Below are positions 6,915-9,276 of a stretch of 9,276 bases of DNA, in pieces. The notes below the pieces were generated by a model. It was not told the DNA's origin. It searched no databases and saw only the letters and a program-made list of their open reading frames with translations. Within the stretch, counting starts at the first letter, position 1, and each line of letters opens with the position of its first letter. Both the position numbers and the translations under genes were made by a program. Source of the DNA: JACMNW01 sp031413495 (lineage in GTDB: Bacteria; Pseudomonadota; Alphaproteobacteria; Rhodobacterales; Rhodobacteraceae); contig JANOFE010000177.1 of NCBI GenBank assembly GCA_031413495.1, forward strand, positions 1 through 9,276, given 5' to 3'.

Positions 6915-7793
6915 CTAGGACTGCAAACCCTTCAAGTTTTCATTGCGCCAATTTCTAAGGGCTTTGTCACTTGGTTCTTCACCCGTTTCACGCCGAATCT
7001 TTGCACGAACCTGCGCCCATGAAAGCTTACCCTTGTCGAAGCGCATTGAAGCAAAAGCCGCATATGCGCTTTCCAGCCTAGGGCGACCCGGACTTGCACT
7101 TCTTTCAATCGTTGCGTTGTCTGCAAATATGGCTGCTCGACCACATAGGTATTCCTGCCATTCCCCTCGGTAAGTTGCCTCATCAATGCAAATTGACCAT
7201 CCTGCATAATGTTCAAGTATTGGTTGAATTTCTGCATTGTTCGCATGATCGCTTGCCCACGGTGCGATATGACTGGCGATAAGATAGCTTGGCCTGATGA
7301 AATACCTTGGCAATGTATGGTGCTGAATCAGAAAACCGTCAGTAAGACGAATTTCAAATTCTGCTTCCGTAAAAAGAGGATAGCTATTTGACCAACTGCC
7401 TTGTTTGGCAACTTCATGGTCCCATGCCGCAAACCGACTCCCCGCCAGATTTTTCACAGACGCCTGAAAGCCCTTATCAAGCCCTGCGGCTGCATGATTA
7501 TAGGCAGACGCATGGGGCGTAAGGACCGTAAATATACTTGGGCGTTCATCTTCGAATACAATGAACACGCGGACGATATTTCCTACAGGTGACGCAAGAT
7601 AGAAACCAACCGAGCTAAGTGAATAAAGGAACAAAAACTCACAAATATCTAAAGGTGATCCTCTAAGAAGGGAGAATGTGGTAATATGATCGGTGTATGC
7701 TTTTGCAGCCGACACATAGACCTCTGGTAAGCGACGATCTTGATACTCATGCCAGAGTTCCGCCGCCGACCTATACCCAACTGGACAAAACAC
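6915..7793 (-). CDS. Unrecognised 292-residue protein coupled to the integrase, possible DNA-binding C-terminus
   Basis: I do not recognise the N-terminal 230 residues with confidence. They are mixed alpha/beta with a hydrophobic stretch near 48-80, no clear signal peptide and no known catalytic motif. Residues 234-239 are SPGRPR, an AT-hook-like core. Residues 257-283 (from LSWAQVRAKI to ALRNWR) could form a helix-turn-helix, so DNA binding is likely for this end. The start is GTG at 7793, directly after the integrase TAG, with GAGGA 8 bases upstream inside the integrase gene. The two genes are thus one transcription unit. Part of the gene is AT-rich (about 41% GC at 7561-7680). A role with the integrase, such as regulation of excision or another element function, is plausible from position only. 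I have a vague memory of similar proteins following integrases in Rhodobacteraceae islands. Confidence 0.75.
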   Translation of the reverse strand: MFCPVGYRSAAELWHEYQDRRLPEVYVSAAKAYTDHITTFSLLRGSPLDICEFLFLYSLSSVGFYLASPVGNIVRVFIVFEDERPSIFTVLTPHASAYNHAAAGLDKGFQASVKNLAGSRFAAWDHEVAKQGSWSNSYPLFTEAEFEIRLTDGFLIQHHTLPRYFIRPSYLIASHIAPWASDHANNAEIQPILEHYAGWSICIDEATYRGEWQEYLCGRAAIFADNATIERSASPGRPRLESAYAAFASMRFDKGKLSWAQVRAKIRRETGEEPSDKALRNWRNENLKGLQS

Positions 7794-8987
7794 CTATCCA
7801 ATCCTCACGATTTTGCCCGCGTTACCATTTACAAATCCTGTCCACCGCTCCATCAGCAACCGTCGCTTTTCTAACAAATCCGACCGTGCATAAGCCCGCT
7901 CCACATCAGACCCGACTTTATGCGCCAAACTCATTTCCGCAACTTCGCGCGGTGCATTTGCCGCCTCAGACGCCCAATCGCGGAAAGTGGACCTAAAACC
8001 ATGCACAGTAACTCCATCGACCTGCATCCGCCGCAATAGCATCAGCATGGCCATGTTTGACAAGGGCTTGTGCCGCTTTTGTCCTTCAAACACATATTCC
8101 GATTTCATAGCGCGCAAAGGTTCGATGATCGTCAGCATTTCATCGGTCAATGGCACCCTATGAACAATGCCACCTTTCATTCTATCAGCTGGGCAGCTCC
8201 AAAGCCGCGCATCAAAATCAATCTCGCCCCATTGCATCCCCAGCACTTCGCCCGTGCGTGATCCAGTCAAGCAAGTGAACATTAGCGCCTTTGCCGCCAT
8301 GGCATCGCGTGTCTTCAGGTCTGCATAAAAGGCAGGCACGTCTTGCCAAAGCATTGCATTGTGGTGCTTTGGCTTTGTCTTCACCTTTGGCAGCACATGC
8401 GCTTCATGGATCGCAGTCACTGGGTTTTCACCCGACCGGAAACCTTTTGACTTGGCCACGTCCAGAACAGTTTTGATACGCTGCGCTAACCGCCGCGCGG
8501 TTTCATGTTTATCTGTCCATATTGGCGAAAGGCACATCAAAACTTCTGGCTGGCCAATGCTATCAACGGGCATCCGCCCAATCTTGGGAAAAGCATAGTC
8601 ACGCAACGTGTTGATCCATTGCGCGCCATGCTTGGCATTCTTCCATGTTGGCATCCGGTCGATATGTACCTGCCCGGCAACCTCCAGAAACGTGGGTATT
8701 TCACGGCTGGCATTGAACCTTGGATTCAAACCTTGCTTGGCCATACGGCGATATTCCAGTGCGCGCTCCCGGCCTTGGTTCAGCGTGACCACATCGGCCC
8801 CACCCAAACCAAAGTCAGTTCTCAGTGGCGCGCCCTTGGCATTTCTTTGCCCTTTGACCACAACCCGCACGATCCACCGCCGCGCGCCTGATGGATCAAC
8901 GACAAGATACAAGCCGCCCCCATCGCCATGCCGCCCAGCGCCTAGGTTATCGACCAGTTTCTTTGTAAGTTTCCCAGTGAGGGCCAT
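7794..8987 (-). CDS. int: P4-type tyrosine integrase of the island
   Basis: This enzyme would catalyse integration at the tRNA-Ser 3' end and, with a directionality factor, excision. The 397 residues match the P4-like family: an N-terminal arm-binding DUF4102-like domain (about 1-90, with DGGGLYL near 22-28), a helical core-binding domain (about 97-190) and a catalytic domain (about 205-385). All catalytic residues are present: R244 in TGSRTGE, K271 in DRMKGG, H329 and R332 in HGFR, H356 in LAHK and the nucleophile Y366 in AYARSD. I chose the ATG at 8987 because the family begins with a MALTGKLT-like sequence; the open frame runs 63 codons further, but through the terminator and the tRNA gene. 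The leader carries the arm repeats right before the start, which suggests autoregulation. The stop abuts the GTG of the 292-residue gene. Confidence 0.95.
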   Translation of the reverse strand: MALTGKLTKKLVDNLGAGRHGDGGGLYLVVDPSGARRWIVRVVVKGQRNAKGAPLRTDFGLGGADVVTLNQGRERALEYRRMAKQGLNPRFNASREIPTFLEVAGQVHIDRMPTWKNAKHGAQWINTLRDYAFPKIGRMPVDSIGQPEVLMCLSPIWTDKHETARRLAQRIKTVLDVAKSKGFRSGENPVTAIHEAHVLPKVKTKPKHHNAMLWQDVPAFYADLKTRDAMAAKALMFTCLTGSRTGEVLGMQWGEIDFDARLWSCPADRMKGGIVHRVPLTDEMLTIIEPLRAMKSEYVFEGQKRHKPLSNMAMLMLLRRMQVDGVTVHGFRSTFRDWASEAANAPREVAEMSLAHKVGSDVERAYARSDLLEKRRLLMERWTGFVNGNAGKIVRIG

Positions 8988-8992
8988 TTGAA

Positions 8993-9013
8993 ATACCACA
9001 TTCCATACCACAC
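8993..9013. promoter_or_regulatory. Right pair of putative integrase arm sites, overlapping the integrase leader
   Basis: Two ATACCACA units start 12 bp apart (8993 and 9005), with TTCC between them, matching 148-168 apart from two spacer bases. On the minus strand they read as GTGGTAT units ending 5 bases before the integrase ATG at 8987. Integrase bound here could therefore also block its own expression. No good Shine-Dalgarno lies between these sites and the start codon. Confidence 0.68.
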
Positions 9014-9086
9014 AAGGAAAGCGTATCAGCACAATCGAAAGAAATCCAGCATAAAGGCTGTTTACCAAAACCCCTTGCAAACAAAC

Positions 9087-9109
9087 AAAAAAGGCCGCTG
9101 AACACGACC
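9087..9109 (-). terminator. Rho-independent terminator downstream of tRNA-Ser
   Basis: On the minus strand GGTCG pairs with CGGCC (five pairs including one G-T) around the loop TGTTCAG, followed directly by six T. It lies 26 bases past the encoded CCA, between the tRNA and the integrase. It lies on the element side of the att site, so the island seems to supply the terminator that replaced the host one. Confidence 0.6.
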
Positions 9110-9135
9110 CAGACAAACTAATAAAAATGATGTAT

Positions 9136-9149
9136 TGGCGGAAGCGGTG
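9136..9149 (+). repeat. Proximal attachment site inside the tRNA-Ser 3' end
   Basis: This is the same 14-mer as at 72-85. Read on the minus strand it is the end of the T-stem, the 3' acceptor strand CGCTTCC, discriminator G and CCA. Strand exchange within it leaves the tRNA unchanged. Confidence 0.82.
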
Positions 9150-9225
9150 GGATTCGAACCCACGGTGGGCTTCCACCCACGCTCAGTTAGCAACCGAGTG
9201 CTTTCGGCCTCTCAGCCACGCTTCC
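9136..9225 (-). tRNA. tRNA-Ser(GCU), integration target
   Basis: This is a class II tRNA of 90 nt including an encoded CCA. The acceptor strands GGAAGCG (5') and CGCTTCC (3') pair over 7 bp, with discriminator G as expected for serine. The anticodon loop TTGCTAA at 9187-9193 carries GCU (9189-9191), reading AGC and AGU codons. The long variable arm CGTGGGTGGAAGCCCACC is typical of serine tRNA. The T-arm is GTGGG-TTCGAAT-CCCAC. The 3' 14 bases double as the attachment site. The gene is intact and should be functional. Confidence 0.97.
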
Positions 9226-9234
9226 GACGGGTGA

Positions 9235-9263
9235 TATTTAGCGAGGCAACGTAGAGTGGGCAA
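9235..9263 (-). promoter_or_regulatory. Probable tRNA-Ser promoter
   Basis: On the minus strand TTGCCC (9263-9258) and TAAATA (9240-9235) are separated by exactly 17 bases, and the second ends 9 bases before the tRNA 5' end. TTGCCC matches TTGACA at four of six positions; the -10 match is weak (three of six). The position is right for a tRNA promoter in the host flank. Confidence 0.4.
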
Positions 9264-9276
9264 GGGGGGAAACGAT

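Larger units (their letters stand above)
72..9149. mobile_element. Complete integrative element (genomic island) at tRNA-Ser(GCU), about 9.06 kb
   Basis: The element is bounded by the 14-base direct repeat TGGCGGAAGCGGTG at 72-85 and 9136-9149. The right copy is the CCA tail, discriminator, acceptor strand and end of the T-stem of tRNA-Ser, so integration restored an intact tRNA. A P4-type integrase gene lies just inside that end, and both ends carry paired ATACCACA sites. The content is an integrase, an AlpA-like protein, a second recombinase with a zinc-ribbon regulator, a membrane protein and a Type III restriction-modification system. There is no replication primase, virion or conjugation gene, so it is probably mobilised by its own integrase for excision but depends on others for transfer. 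The repeat is short; the argument rests on its agreement with the tRNA end, the integrase position and the arm sites. Confidence 0.87.

Noticed and set aside
8988..9176. A 63-codon upstream extension of the integrase frame
   Set aside because: It would run through the terminator, the att site and half of the tRNA gene. The family start MALTGKLT is at 8987, and the extension is not like the N-terminus of any P4-type integrase.
1..9276. CRISPR arrays, insertion sequences, toxin-antitoxin pairs, plasmid origin
   Set aside because: No regularly spaced repeats, no transposase and no terminal inverted repeats were found. The small DNA-binding gene at 6581-6793 was considered as an antitoxin but has no toxin partner and fits AlpA better.

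Overview
The window appears to hold one complete small integrative element of about 9.06 kb, inserted at the 3' end of a tRNA-Ser(GCU) gene, with a little host DNA on either side. Coding regions are moderately GC-rich. The small regulatory and recombinase proteins resemble families I know mainly from Rhodobacteraceae and related Alphaproteobacteria. The host is therefore probably an alphaproteobacterium of that kind; this rests on resemblance, not on a search.

Right end: the tRNA gene (9136-9225, minus strand, CCA encoded) is followed by a Rho-independent terminator and then by a P4-type tyrosine integrase (7794-8987). The integrase is followed directly by an unrecognised, AT-rich 292-codon gene (6915-7793). 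The last 14 bases of the tRNA, including CCA, recur in the same orientation at 72-85. Both ends also carry a pair of tandem ATACCACA sites (148-168 and 8993-9013), which look like integrase arm sites. These define attL and attR and show an element with intact borders.

Middle: an AT-rich, repeat-filled regulatory stretch (6794-6914) leads into a minus-strand gene set. It comprises a 70-residue AlpA/excisionase-like protein, a 139-residue helix-turn-helix plus four-cysteine zinc-ribbon protein, and a second, quite different tyrosine recombinase with all its catalytic residues. The first two overlap as TGATG; the recombinase follows after 112 bp. This trio is the least explained part of the window and the best candidate for an undescribed system.

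Left: a small plus-strand gene for a single-pass membrane protein (4557-5027) shares a hairpin-rich intergenic region with a complete Type III restriction-modification operon, mod (2845-4389) then res (194-2848), whose stop and start overlap as ATGA. The membrane-protein gene overlaps the recombinase tail to tail by 4 bp. The middle of mod, which covers the target-recognition domain, has clearly lower GC than the rest of the gene.

I read the whole as a compact non-autonomous defence island. The integrase and perhaps the AlpA-like protein would move it, and the Type III system is the recognisable cargo. No primase, capsid, terminase or conjugation gene is present. The second recombinase module, the membrane protein and the 292-residue protein are of unknown purpose.
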